Positions 1-7,312 of a DNA stretch of 64,000 nt are shown one piece after another. The stretch's first letter is position 1, and each line of letters opens with the position of its first letter. A model generated the notes under the pieces. The model did no database searches and was not told the DNA's origin. It worked only from the letters and a program-made list of their open reading frames with translations. Both the position numbers and the translations under genes were made by a program. The stretch comes from Novosphingobium sp. PP1Y. Its GTDB lineage: Bacteria > Pseudomonadota > Alphaproteobacteria > Sphingomonadales > Sphingomonadaceae. The stretch is from the NCBI RefSeq assembly GCF_000253255.1, contig NC_015580.1, positions 3,113,001 to 3,177,000 of the forward strand, given 5' to 3'.

Positions 1-74
1 GGGCCTGCCGCCTTTTCCTTGGCGCGAATCGCAGGGCATTGCGGAAGCACAAGCAAGGAAAGGACACGCGGACC

Positions 75-260
75 ATGCCTGCCAAATCCAAGGCCCAGCA
101 GAAAGCCGCCGGTGCGGCACTTGCCGCCAAGCGCGGCGAAGCCAACAAGAGCGACCTCAAGGGCGCTTCGCGGGAAATGTATGAATCGATGAACGAAAAG
201 CAGCTCGAGGACTTTGCGGGCACTTCTCGCAAGGACAAACCGGACCACATCGACGAGTAG
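75..260 (+). CDS. DUF3008 family small protein
   Basis: This 61-residue, lysine- and alanine-rich, very hydrophilic protein begins MPAKSKAQQKAAGAALAAKR, the hallmark of the DUF3008 family. The family is common in Alphaproteobacteria and has no established function. There is no signal peptide or membrane segment, and the C-terminus is acidic (DKPDHIDE). I chose the ATG at 75 because the family signature starts exactly there; an upstream in-frame codon would only add a non-conserved tail. It stands alone about 100 nt before the peptide transporter gene. The family assignment is firm and the role is unknown. Confidence 0.85.
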   Translation: MPAKSKAQQKAAGAALAAKRGEANKSDLKGASREMYESMNEKQLEDFAGTSRKDKPDHIDE

Positions 261-358
261 CCCGTTGCCACGATCCGGCGGGGTATCCAGCGCCCCGTGA
301 CATTACGCAAAAATGTTTCTAAGTTACCCACTTGGATAACAATAATGCGAAGGGCGCA

Positions 359-1765
359 ATGACTGTTGCCGAAGCAACTCCGGAACTGGATTTCCCCGAA
401 GAAGCCGTCGCGGACGACCGCGCCTTTCTCGGACATCCCAAGGGCCTTGGCTATCTTTCGTTCGTCGAAGGCTGCGAACGCTTCTCCTACTACTCCATGC
501 AGACCCTGCTGGTGCTCTACATGGTCAAGTATCTCCTGCTTCCGGAGAACATCGGGAAAGTCATCGGTCTCGACTGGCTGCGCACCGGATACTACGCAGG
601 GCTGAGCGGGCAGCCGCTCGCCTCCGCGATCTTCGGCGATTACACTTCGCTGGTCTATCTCACCCCGATCCTGGGGGGAATTGTCGCCGACCGCTGGCTC
701 GGGCGCCGCGCCACGCTGATTGCGGGCGCGCTGATCATGTCCCTAGGCCATTTCCTGATGGCCTTCGAAGGCATGTTCCTCTTCGCACTGATTTCGCTCG
801 TCGTCGGCGTAGGTCTGTTCAAGGGCAACATCGCCAGCCAGGTCGGGGAGCTCTACAAACCCAACGACCTGCGCCGGGCGATGGCGTTCCAGATCTTCTA
901 CATTGCCATCAACGTCTCGGTCATCGCGGCCCCGCTGATCTCGGGCACGCTCGGCGAGAAGGTCGGTTGGCACTACGGCTTCGGCACTGCCGGCGTCGTC
1001 ATGGTCCTGGGCCTGGTGCTGTACCTGCGTGCGCGGCCGTATCTCCCCGCCGATGCCGCCGACACCAAGGAAGGCAAGGCAAAGTCCACGGGACTGGAGC
1101 GGAGCGACTGGCCCCGACTTGGCGCTCTGGCGATCCTGGTTCCGGTGCTCGCGATCGCCATCCTGACCAATCAGGAAATCTTCAATGCCTATCTCGTCTG
1201 GGCGGATGCGAAGTTCCAGCTCACCTTCTTCGGCGAAACCCTGCCGACAAGCTGGATGATCACCATCGATGCTACGCTGAGCTTCTCGATGCTGGTCGCA
1301 GTTGCCGCATTCTGGAAGTGGCGCAGCGATCGCACCGGCCGCGAACCGGACGAACTGGGCAAGATGATCATCGGTTCGGTCTTCACCGTGATGGGCGGCA
1401 TGTGCCTGGTGATCGCCGCAGCGACGGCGGGGGACGCGAAGATCGGCCTGTTCTGGCCGGTCATGTTCCACCTGTTCAACTCGATCGGCTTCGCCCACGT
1501 CCTACCGGTCAGCCTGGCCCTGTTCACCAAGGTCGCCCCGCGCGCGCTCAATGCAACGGTCGTGGGGATCTACTACCTGGCCTTCTTCGCGGCCAACAAG
1601 ACGGTGGGCATCGTCGGCGGCTGGTACTCCAGCATGGACACAGTCCATTTCTGGCTGCTCCATGTCGCCACCGCAGCCTTCGGCCTTGTCGCCTTCGCGG
1701 TGCTCAGGATGTTCCTCGGCAAGATCCTTGCCGACAAGGACGAGGAGCAATCGCAAGGGGCCTGA
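359..1765 (+). CDS. POT-family proton-coupled oligopeptide transporter
   Basis: A 468-residue polytopic inner-membrane protein of the proton-dependent oligopeptide transporter family (POT/PTR2, major facilitator superfamily). It should import di- and tripeptides with protons. The family motif ExxERFxYY is present as EGCERFSYY near residue 40, followed by the loop motif GRRAT and the GLFKGN segment. Hydrophobic helices run throughout. I prefer ATG 359, which follows an AAGGGCG Shine-Dalgarno-like sequence; a TTG at 332 would add nine residues without such a site. The gene ends 7 nt before the convergent thioesterase gene. The family is clear and the exact peptide preference is not. Confidence 0.88.
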   Translation: MTVAEATPELDFPEEAVADDRAFLGHPKGLGYLSFVEGCERFSYYSMQTLLVLYMVKYLLLPENIGKVIGLDWLRTGYYAGLSGQPLASAIFGDYTSLVYLTPILGGIVADRWLGRRATLIAGALIMSLGHFLMAFEGMFLFALISLVVGVGLFKGNIASQVGELYKPNDLRRAMAFQIFYIAINVSVIAAPLISGTLGEKVGWHYGFGTAGVVMVLGLVLYLRARPYLPADAADTKEGKAKSTGLERSDWPRLGALAILVPVLAIAILTNQEIFNAYLVWADAKFQLTFFGETLPTSWMITIDATLSFSMLVAVAAFWKWRSDRTGREPDELGKMIIGSVFTVMGGMCLVIAAATAGDAKIGLFWPVMFHLFNSIGFAHVLPVSLALFTKVAPRALNATVVGIYYLAFFAANKTVGIVGGWYSSMDTVHFWLLHVATAAFGLVAFAVLRMFLGKILADKDEEQSQGA

Positions 1766-1772
1766 ACCGGCC

Positions 1773-2555
1773 TCAACCGAAGAGCGCGATGGACTGCATT
1801 CCAGCGAGAATCGCCTGCCCTTGGGCGTTCCACATGGCCATGCGCTGACTTGAACAGCCGTGTCGGGCAAAGTCGCCGGTGGAGCGCAGCAGCCACCAGC
1901 CATCACGCGTCTGCGGCAGGGCCGTAAGCAGATTGACCTGCCAATGCATGCTGCTGACCGGAACCAGCGCCGGCATCATCGGTAGGACGCCCGGCGGCAA
2001 CCCGTCCCCGCACAGCAGGATCTCGACCATCGGATCGAGCGTACCCCAGTCGCGTGAGCGCAGCCACCAGCAGTAGTCGGGCTCTCGCTCGCCCTGCATT
2101 GCTACGCCAAGGCGCACATCGAAATGGTCGCGAATGAACGGCGCAAGCAAGTCGGGCGCCATCGGCGGCGCATCCTCGAGCGCCACGACGTCGTCCGGCA
2201 CCGGGCGCTCGTCCAAGGTCAGCGTGCTTTCGATCGCCCCCATGAACACGAAGCTGGCGGTGAACGCCGGCCCCTTGTCGCCAGTGATCTGCGCCGAGAC
2301 CCAGGTGGCATTGCGCCCTTGGCGCTCGACCTTGGCATGCGCCTCAATACGACCGGAAAGCGGCGCCATCATCGCCAGTTGCGCTGAGCGCAGGGGCGGC
2401 AGGTCCCCTCCCACCTGCTGCGCGGCGACCAGCGCCAGGGCAGAGGAAAATCCGCCGTAGGCCGTGCGCCCCTGGAGCCACCGGGACGGCACTTCGACGG
2501 CAAGGCCGTCCTCGAGCGTCTCGCCTGAAGCAAGCACCTGCGCAAAGCCGGTCAT
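1773..2555 (-). CDS. acyl-CoA thioesterase family protein (TesB-like hotdog fold)
   Basis: A 260-residue protein resembling double-hotdog acyl-CoA thioesterases. The N-terminal half has the GRTAYGGF segment and the RSAQLAMMAPL strand typical of TesB-like proteins, and the C-terminal half contains LRSRDWGTLDPM and a LLRSTGDFARHG stretch. It probably hydrolyses acyl-CoA in the cytoplasm. Its start overlaps the stop of the upstream CsaA-like gene in a TGATG arrangement, so it is probably translated by coupling and is the last gene of the minus-strand propionyl-CoA carboxylase run. A role in releasing CoA from overflow intermediates is an inference from context. The acyl chain specificity cannot be read from sequence. 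Confidence 0.8.
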   Translation of the reverse strand: MTGFAQVLASGETLEDGLAVEVPSRWLQGRTAYGGFSSALALVAAQQVGGDLPPLRSAQLAMMAPLSGRIEAHAKVERQGRNATWVSAQITGDKGPAFTASFVFMGAIESTLTLDERPVPDDVVALEDAPPMAPDLLAPFIRDHFDVRLGVAMQGEREPDYCWWLRSRDWGTLDPMVEILLCGDGLPPGVLPMMPALVPVSSMHWQVNLLTALPQTRDGWWLLRSTGDFARHGCSSQRMAMWNAQGQAILAGMQSIALFG

Positions 2556-2926
2556 CAGAACAGGCGCGATCCGTTGGGGACCGCCTTGTCCGGCGAGAAC
2601 AGCGTCACCCGGCCCTCCTCATCGGCAAAGCCCAGTGTCAGTACTTCGGACAGCGCCTTGCCGATCTGGCGAACGGGAAAATTGACCACGGCCGCCACCT
2701 GGCGTCCGATCAGGTCTTCAGGAGAATAGAGCGCCGCGACTTGCCCGACGCTCTTCTTCTCACCGATGCCGGGACCGAAATCGATCCGCAGCTTGTAGCT
2801 CGGCCTTCGCGCGCCTTCATAGATTTCGGCCGCCACGACGGTGCCGATGCGAATGTCGACCTTCAGGAAATCGTCGAAGGCAATCGCATCGGCTGCAGGT
2901 GCGGCCGGATCATGATCGAGGTGCAA
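2555..2926 (-). CDS. csaA: CsaA-like tRNA-binding domain protein
   Basis: A 123-residue protein made of a single EMAP/Trbp111-type OB-fold, as in CsaA. Visible hallmarks are FLKVDIRIGTV near residue 20, YKLRIDFG in the middle, and VVNFPVRQIG followed by EVLTLG towards the end. CsaA was described in Bacillus as a chaperone-like export factor, and the isolated fold binds tRNA, so the cellular role is not settled. It starts 3 nt after the stop of pccA and overlaps the thioesterase start by one nucleotide, placing it inside the same transcript. I see no functional reason for its link with propionyl-CoA carboxylase. Confidence 0.87.
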   Translation of the reverse strand: MHLDHDPAAPAADAIAFDDFLKVDIRIGTVVAAEIYEGARRPSYKLRIDFGPGIGEKKSVGQVAALYSPEDLIGRQVAAVVNFPVRQIGKALSEVLTLGFADEEGRVTLFSPDKAVPNGSRLF

Positions 2927-2929
2927 TCG

Positions 2930-4951
2930 TCACTCCATCTCGAGAATGACGGCGTCGACCGCGAGGCTTTCGCCGGCCTTGGCATTGACCGACTTCACCA
3001 CGCCCGCTTTCTCGGCGCGCAGGATGTTTTCCATCTTCATCGCCTCGATCACCGCGAGCGGCTGGCCGGCTTCGACCTTCTCGCCCTCGCTCACGTTCAG
3101 CGCGACGAGCAGGCCCGGCATCGGGCAGATGAGGAACTTGGAAAGATCCGGCGGGATCTTTTCGATCATGTGCTGCGACAGATAGGCCACGCGGGTCGGC
3201 AGGCAGTCGACCTTGTGGATTGCGCCGCGCGTGGTCATCTTGAAGCCGGTGCGGGTAACTTCGAGCTTGATGCCAAGGTCCTCGCCGTCGACTTCGGCTT
3301 CGACCAGGCGGTCGCCCGGCGTGTACTCGAGCGCGAGTTCGACTTCCTCGCCGTTCACCGTCACCACATCCTCGTCAAGCACGACCACGTAGTCGGTCTT
3401 GTCGATGGTCACTGTCCAGTCGGCCGGCGGATCGGTCGGATCGGCAAGCTGGCCGGAGATGCGGCGCGAGCGGTCCGAGCGCGCAGTCGCGACGAAGCCG
3501 GCCACGGCGGCAAGCTTCACCTTCAGTTCTTCCGACGTCGCCGCGCCGGTGAAACCCTCGGGATATTCCTCGGCGATGAAGCCGGTGGTCAGCTCGCCCG
3601 AGCGGAAGCGCGGGTGCTGCATGATCGCCGAGACGAAGTCGATATTGTGGCCGAGACCTTCGATCTCGAAGGCGTCGAGCGCGGCGATCTGCTTGTCGGC
3701 GGCCTCATCGCGGGTCTTGCCCCAGGTGATCAGCTTGGCGATCATCGGGTCGTAGAACATCGAGACCTCGCCGCCCTCGTAGACGCCGTCGTCGACGCGA
3801 ATGCCATCGATACCGCGGCGCCCGTTCTCCGCACCGTCATCGGTCCAGCCATCCACCGGCGGCTGATAGCGCACGAGGCGACCGGTCGAGGGCAGGAAGC
3901 CGCGATAGGGATCTTCGGCATAGACGCGGTTCTCGATGGCCCAGCCGTCGATCTTCACGTCATCCTGCGTCATCTCCAGCTTCTCGCCGGCAGCGACGCG
4001 GATCATCTGCTCGACGAGGTCGACCCCGGTAATCGCTTCGGTGACCGGGTGCTCCACCTGCAGGCGGGTGTTCATCTCGAGGAAGTAGAAACTCTCGCCG
4101 CTCGGGTCGGCGCCTGAGACGATCAGCTCGACCGTGCCCGCCGAGTAGTAGCCCACGGCTCTGGACAGCGCGACGCACTGTTCGCCCATGGCCTTGCGCA
4201 TCTTCTCGGTGACGAAGGGCGACGGCGCTTCCTCGACCACCTTCTGGTGGCGACGCTGGATCGAGCACTCGCGCTCGTTCAGGTAAAGGATGTTGCCGTG
4301 CTTGTCGCCGAGGATCTGGATCTCGATGTGGCGCGGATTGAGAATGAACTTCTCGATGAAGACGCGGTCGTCACCGAAGGAGTTGAGGCCCTCGCGCTTG
4401 ACGGACTCGAAGCCCTCGCGGACGTCCTTCTCGGAATAGGCCAGCCGCATGCCCTTGCCGCCGCCGCCGGCCGAAGCCTTCATCATCACCGGGTAGCCGA
4501 TGTCGTTGGAGATCTGCACCGCGTGCTCGGTGTCCTCGATCTCGCCGACGTAGCCGGGCACGACGTTGACGCCGGCTTCCTTTGCGAGCTTCTTGGACTC
4601 GATCTTGTCGCCCATCGCGGCAATCGCGTTCACGGGCGGGCCGATGAACTCGATGCCTTCCGCAGCCAGCGCCTCGGCGAAGGCCGTGCGCTCGGAGAGG
4701 AAGCCGTAGCCCGGGTGAACCGCTTCGGCGCCGGTCTGCTTGCAGGCCTCGATGATCTTCTCTGCGATCAGGTAAGACTGCGCGGCAGGCGCCGGACCGA
4801 TATGCACTGCCTCATCGGCCATCTGCACGAATGGCGCGCGGGCATCGGCATCGGAATAGACGGCGACCGTCTGGATGCCCATGCGGCGCGCGGTCTTGAT
4901 GACACGGCAGGCGATCTCGCCCCGGTTAGCGATGAGGATCTTCTTGAACAT
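2930..4951 (-). CDS. pccA: propionyl-CoA (acetyl-CoA) carboxylase alpha subunit, biotin-carrying
   Basis: This 673-residue subunit carries biotin carboxylase and biotin carrier domains and works with PccB to convert propionyl-CoA to methylmalonyl-CoA using ATP and bicarbonate. The N-terminus MFKKILIANRGEIACRV opens the biotin carboxylase domain. The glycine-rich ATP loop (KASAGGGGKGMR) and the FLEMNTRLQVEHPVTE active-site block follow, and the biotinylation motif AMKM lies near residue 640. The length matches PccA. I place the start at 4951, where it overlaps the TGA of the upstream LprI-like gene by one nucleotide; longer extensions lack family similarity. Biotin synthase is two genes upstream, which fits its cofactor need. 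PccA is favoured over methylcrotonyl-CoA carboxylase because of the mutase and epimerase neighbours. Confidence 0.94.
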   Translation of the reverse strand: MFKKILIANRGEIACRVIKTARRMGIQTVAVYSDADARAPFVQMADEAVHIGPAPAAQSYLIAEKIIEACKQTGAEAVHPGYGFLSERTAFAEALAAEGIEFIGPPVNAIAAMGDKIESKKLAKEAGVNVVPGYVGEIEDTEHAVQISNDIGYPVMMKASAGGGGKGMRLAYSEKDVREGFESVKREGLNSFGDDRVFIEKFILNPRHIEIQILGDKHGNILYLNERECSIQRRHQKVVEEAPSPFVTEKMRKAMGEQCVALSRAVGYYSAGTVELIVSGADPSGESFYFLEMNTRLQVEHPVTEAITGVDLVEQMIRVAAGEKLEMTQDDVKIDGWAIENRVYAEDPYRGFLPSTGRLVRYQPPVDGWTDDGAENGRRGIDGIRVDDGVYEGGEVSMFYDPMIAKLITWGKTRDEAADKQIAALDAFEIEGLGHNIDFVSAIMQHPRFRSGELTTGFIAEEYPEGFTGAATSEELKVKLAAVAGFVATARSDRSRRISGQLADPTDPPADWTVTIDKTDYVVVLDEDVVTVNGEEVELALEYTPGDRLVEAEVDGEDLGIKLEVTRTGFKMTTRGAIHKVDCLPTRVAYLSQHMIEKIPPDLSKFLICPMPGLLVALNVSEGEKVEAGQPLAVIEAMKMENILRAEKAGVVKSVNAKAGESLAVDAVILEME

Positions 4952-5307
4952 CAGTTCTCCGTTTCCACGTATTCGCGCAACTGATCGGTGCGCGCCTCGG
5001 TGAGTCGTTGCATGCAGGTGTTCTGAACGAGCGGCCAGATCGTGCCGCTCTGCTCGCGCGGGCCATTCTCGGCCAGGCACTGGGCGTCGCGGAACGCGAG
5101 CCACTTGCGCTGGGCATCGAGGAGCCTTGCGAATTGCTGTGCGCCTTCGGACCGGGCCTTGGCCGCGGCCTGCTTCCACGCCGCGTTAAGCGAGCGGTCG
5201 GCGGCCTGGAGGTCCTTGTAGGCGCAGATGTTCATGTGCGTCTGCGTCATTGCATTGGAGCAATCGACTTGCGGCTCGGCCGCCATCAGCAACAGCGTGA
5301 AGATCAC
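4951..5307 (-). CDS. LprI-like (DUF1311) envelope protein
   Basis: A 118-residue protein with the cysteine-paired helical domain of the lysozyme-inhibitor LprI family (PF07007). The pattern includes VDCSNAMTQTHMNICA near the start, LDAQRKWLAFRDAQC in the middle and NTCMQRLTEARTDQL at the end. A short hydrophobic N-terminus (MIFTLLLMAAEP) suggests export, and the four cysteines would pair in the periplasm. The start codon is GTG at 5307. The stop overlaps the pccA start in a TGATG arrangement, so an apparently periplasmic protein is translationally coupled to a cytoplasmic carboxylase. That pairing is odd. Inhibition of lysozyme is known only for some family members. Confidence 0.8.
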   Translation of the reverse strand: MIFTLLLMAAEPQVDCSNAMTQTHMNICAYKDLQAADRSLNAAWKQAAAKARSEGAQQFARLLDAQRKWLAFRDAQCLAENGPREQSGTIWPLVQNTCMQRLTEARTDQLREYVETEN

Positions 5308-5326
5308 TCGGCCCCCTCCCCATTGC

Positions 5327-5408
5327 CGTCACCCTTGCGAAGGCGGGATTGCCGCTTGAACGCAAGGTCCCGCCGTGCAGCGGGCTCCCCGCCTGCGCGG
5401 GGATGACG
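5327..5408. repeat. REP-like intergenic palindromic repeat, copy A
   Basis: An imperfect inverted repeat between bioB and the LprI-like gene. One end reads CGTCACCCTTGCGAAGGCGG and the other CCCCGCCTGCGCGGGGATGA followed by CG, so the ends are complementary around GTCA and GCGGG blocks. Read on the minus strand it resembles the repeat at 37042-37121 over most of its length. It looks like one of the short non-coding repeat families dispersed between genes in sphingomonad chromosomes. Confidence 0.6.
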
Positions 5409-5425
5409 AGGGAGGGCCGCGGCCA

Positions 5426-6478
5426 TCAGTCCATCGCTTCCAGCTTGATGCAGCCCTTGGGCATGCGCGACGCTTCGACCTGCGCATCGGTTTCGCTGAT
5501 CGCCATAGGCTTGATGCCGAGGCGCGCGAACATCGCCGCGTCGTTGTCATCGCCCGCGTTGGGCGCGGTGAGCAGCTTGTCGCCGGTGAAGATCGAGTTC
5601 GCGCCGGCCATGAAGCACATGGCCTGGGTCATCTCGGACATGGACTCGCGGCCCGCCGAAAGGCGTACCATCGAACGCGGCATGGTGATTCGCGCCACCG
5701 CGACCGTGCGCACGAATTCCACGTCATCGATCTTGGCAAGCGGGGTATCGGCGAGCATGTCACCCAGCACCGTGCCCTTGACCGGGACCAGAGCATTGAC
5801 CGGTACCGAGCCGGGATGCTCGGGCAGCGTCGCCAGCGTGTGGACGAAGCCGACCCTGTCCTCGCGCGTTTCGCCCATGCCGACGATCCCGCCCGAACAG
5901 ACGTTGATCCCTGCCGAACGCACGTTGGAAAGCGTCTCGAGGCGATCGTCCATCGTGCGCGTGGTGATGACCTGGTCGTAGCGCTCAGGCGAGGTGTCGA
6001 TATTGTGGTTGTAGTAGTCGAGCCCGGCATCTGCCAGCATCTGCGACTGCTCAGGCGTGAGCATGCCCAGCGTCATGCAGGTTTCCATGCCCATCGAGCG
6101 CACGCCCTTCACCATCTCGATGATGGCCGGCATGTCGCGATCCTTGGGGTTGCGCCACGCGGCGCCCATGCAGAAGCGTGTGGAGCCCTGATCGGCCGCC
6201 TGCGCCGCGCGCTGCAGCACGGCCTGCACGTCCATCAGCTTGGTCGCCTTGACGCCGCTGTCGGCATGGACCGATTGCGAGCAGTAGCCGCAGTCCTCGG
6301 CGCAACCACCGGTCTTGATCGAGAGCAGCGTCGAGAGCTGCACTTCGTTATGCGGGTGATTGGCGCGGTGGACCTCGGCGGCGCGAAAGACCAGCTCGGT
6401 GAAGGGCAGGTCGAACAGCGCAGCGATTTCCTCACGGGTCCAGTCGGTACGGGGCTCGGTTTGGGGGGCGTTGGTCAT
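5426..6478 (-). CDS. bioB: biotin synthase
   Basis: A 350-residue radical SAM enzyme that inserts sulfur into dethiobiotin, the last step of biotin synthesis. The radical SAM cluster motif CxxxCxxC is visible as CAEDCGYC at residues 59-66. Later conserved blocks include CMGAAWRNPKDRD, DYYNHNIDTSPE, CSGGIVGMGE and FMAGANSIFTGDKLL. I start it at ATG 6478. No other bio genes lie nearby, so it is an isolated bioB inside the propionyl-CoA cluster. This placement fits the biotin need of PccA. It is separated by 10 nt from the upstream DUF3445 gene, so co-transcription is likely. Confidence 0.96.
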   Translation of the reverse strand: MTNAPQTEPRTDWTREEIAALFDLPFTELVFRAAEVHRANHPHNEVQLSTLLSIKTGGCAEDCGYCSQSVHADSGVKATKLMDVQAVLQRAAQAADQGSTRFCMGAAWRNPKDRDMPAIIEMVKGVRSMGMETCMTLGMLTPEQSQMLADAGLDYYNHNIDTSPERYDQVITTRTMDDRLETLSNVRSAGINVCSGGIVGMGETREDRVGFVHTLATLPEHPGSVPVNALVPVKGTVLGDMLADTPLAKIDDVEFVRTVAVARITMPRSMVRLSAGRESMSEMTQAMCFMAGANSIFTGDKLLTAPNAGDDNDAAMFARLGIKPMAISETDAQVEASRMPKGCIKLEAMD

Positions 6479-6488
6479 CTCGAATTCC

Positions 6489-7292
6489 TCAGGCAGCCTT
6501 GGCCTGCGCACGGCGCGCGGCATAGGCGGTCAGCGCCGCTGCATAGTGCGGTCCGGCGCGACGTTCCAGTTCCCCACCTGCAAAACCCTCCACCGACTGC
6601 GCAATTCGCGCCACCGCAGCGTCGCTGAGCTGGCAGAGGGGGTTTAGGTAAATGCCGATGGTGAAGACGATCGCGCGCGATTTCGGCAAGCGCCGCAGTG
6701 CTTCGCGTTCGCAGCGCACGAACAGCGTCTCGCCTGCATTGTCCGCAGTGACATGGGCAAAGCGCTGCTCCGGCGCAGCTGCGGGCATGTAGCGCAAGTC
6801 ATTCGAGGCCACGACGAAGGCATTGGTGCGTCCGAAGATGTTGAACGACTGCAATCCGTTCATGAACTTGTCCACGCCCGGGGCCAACTGCTCGGCATAG
6901 CCGTGGATCGGCTCATGGACCTGGTGCAGCGGGCGGCCAATCTTTTCGGACAGACGCCAGTCGGTCGGAAAGGCGACGGCCCCTGCCCCCAGGCGGAACG
7001 GTTGTCCCGGCGCATCCTGCACCATCACGCACAGGTCCTCCCAGACCGAGCGTGCGCAAGTCTCCAGTCCGCCCTTCACGCCAAGCAGGTCTGCCAGTTC
7101 GGCAATCCCCGCTTCGGCTTCGGGCAGGACCATCACGCTCTCGGGATGGGCGTCAAAGCCCGCCGCGCGCGCGGCCAGGTTCGGCTCGGGATCAAGCCAC
7201 CGGCTTTCGTCTAGACGCACCAGCCCCATGCGCAGCGGGCCGGAGACCCGCGCGTCAGGCAAGAGCGCCTCGACAGAGAAACCCAGTGACAT
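6489..7292 (-). CDS. DUF3445 protein (haem-dependent oxidative N-demethylase-like)
   Basis: A 267-residue protein of the DUF3445 family (PF11927). The best-studied relative is the haem-dependent oxidative N-demethylase alpha subunit, which acts on dimethylamine. Conserved-looking stretches are VWEDLCVMVQD, GAGAVAFPTDWRLSEKIGRP followed by LHQVHEPIHGY, and VRCEREALRRLPKSRAIVFTI. There is no signal peptide. It lies 20 nt after the methylmalonyl-CoA mutase stop and 10 nt before bioB on the same strand, so it is probably in the operon. No partner beta or gamma demethylase subunits are visible nearby, so demethylase activity is only one possibility. Confidence 0.8.
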   Translation of the reverse strand: MSLGFSVEALLPDARVSGPLRMGLVRLDESRWLDPEPNLAARAAGFDAHPESVMVLPEAEAGIAELADLLGVKGGLETCARSVWEDLCVMVQDAPGQPFRLGAGAVAFPTDWRLSEKIGRPLHQVHEPIHGYAEQLAPGVDKFMNGLQSFNIFGRTNAFVVASNDLRYMPAAAPEQRFAHVTADNAGETLFVRCEREALRRLPKSRAIVFTIGIYLNPLCQLSDAAVARIAQSVEGFAGGELERRAGPHYAAALTAYAARRAQAKAA

Positions 7293-7312
7293 CGCCCCTC
7301 GCCCCTCGCGCC

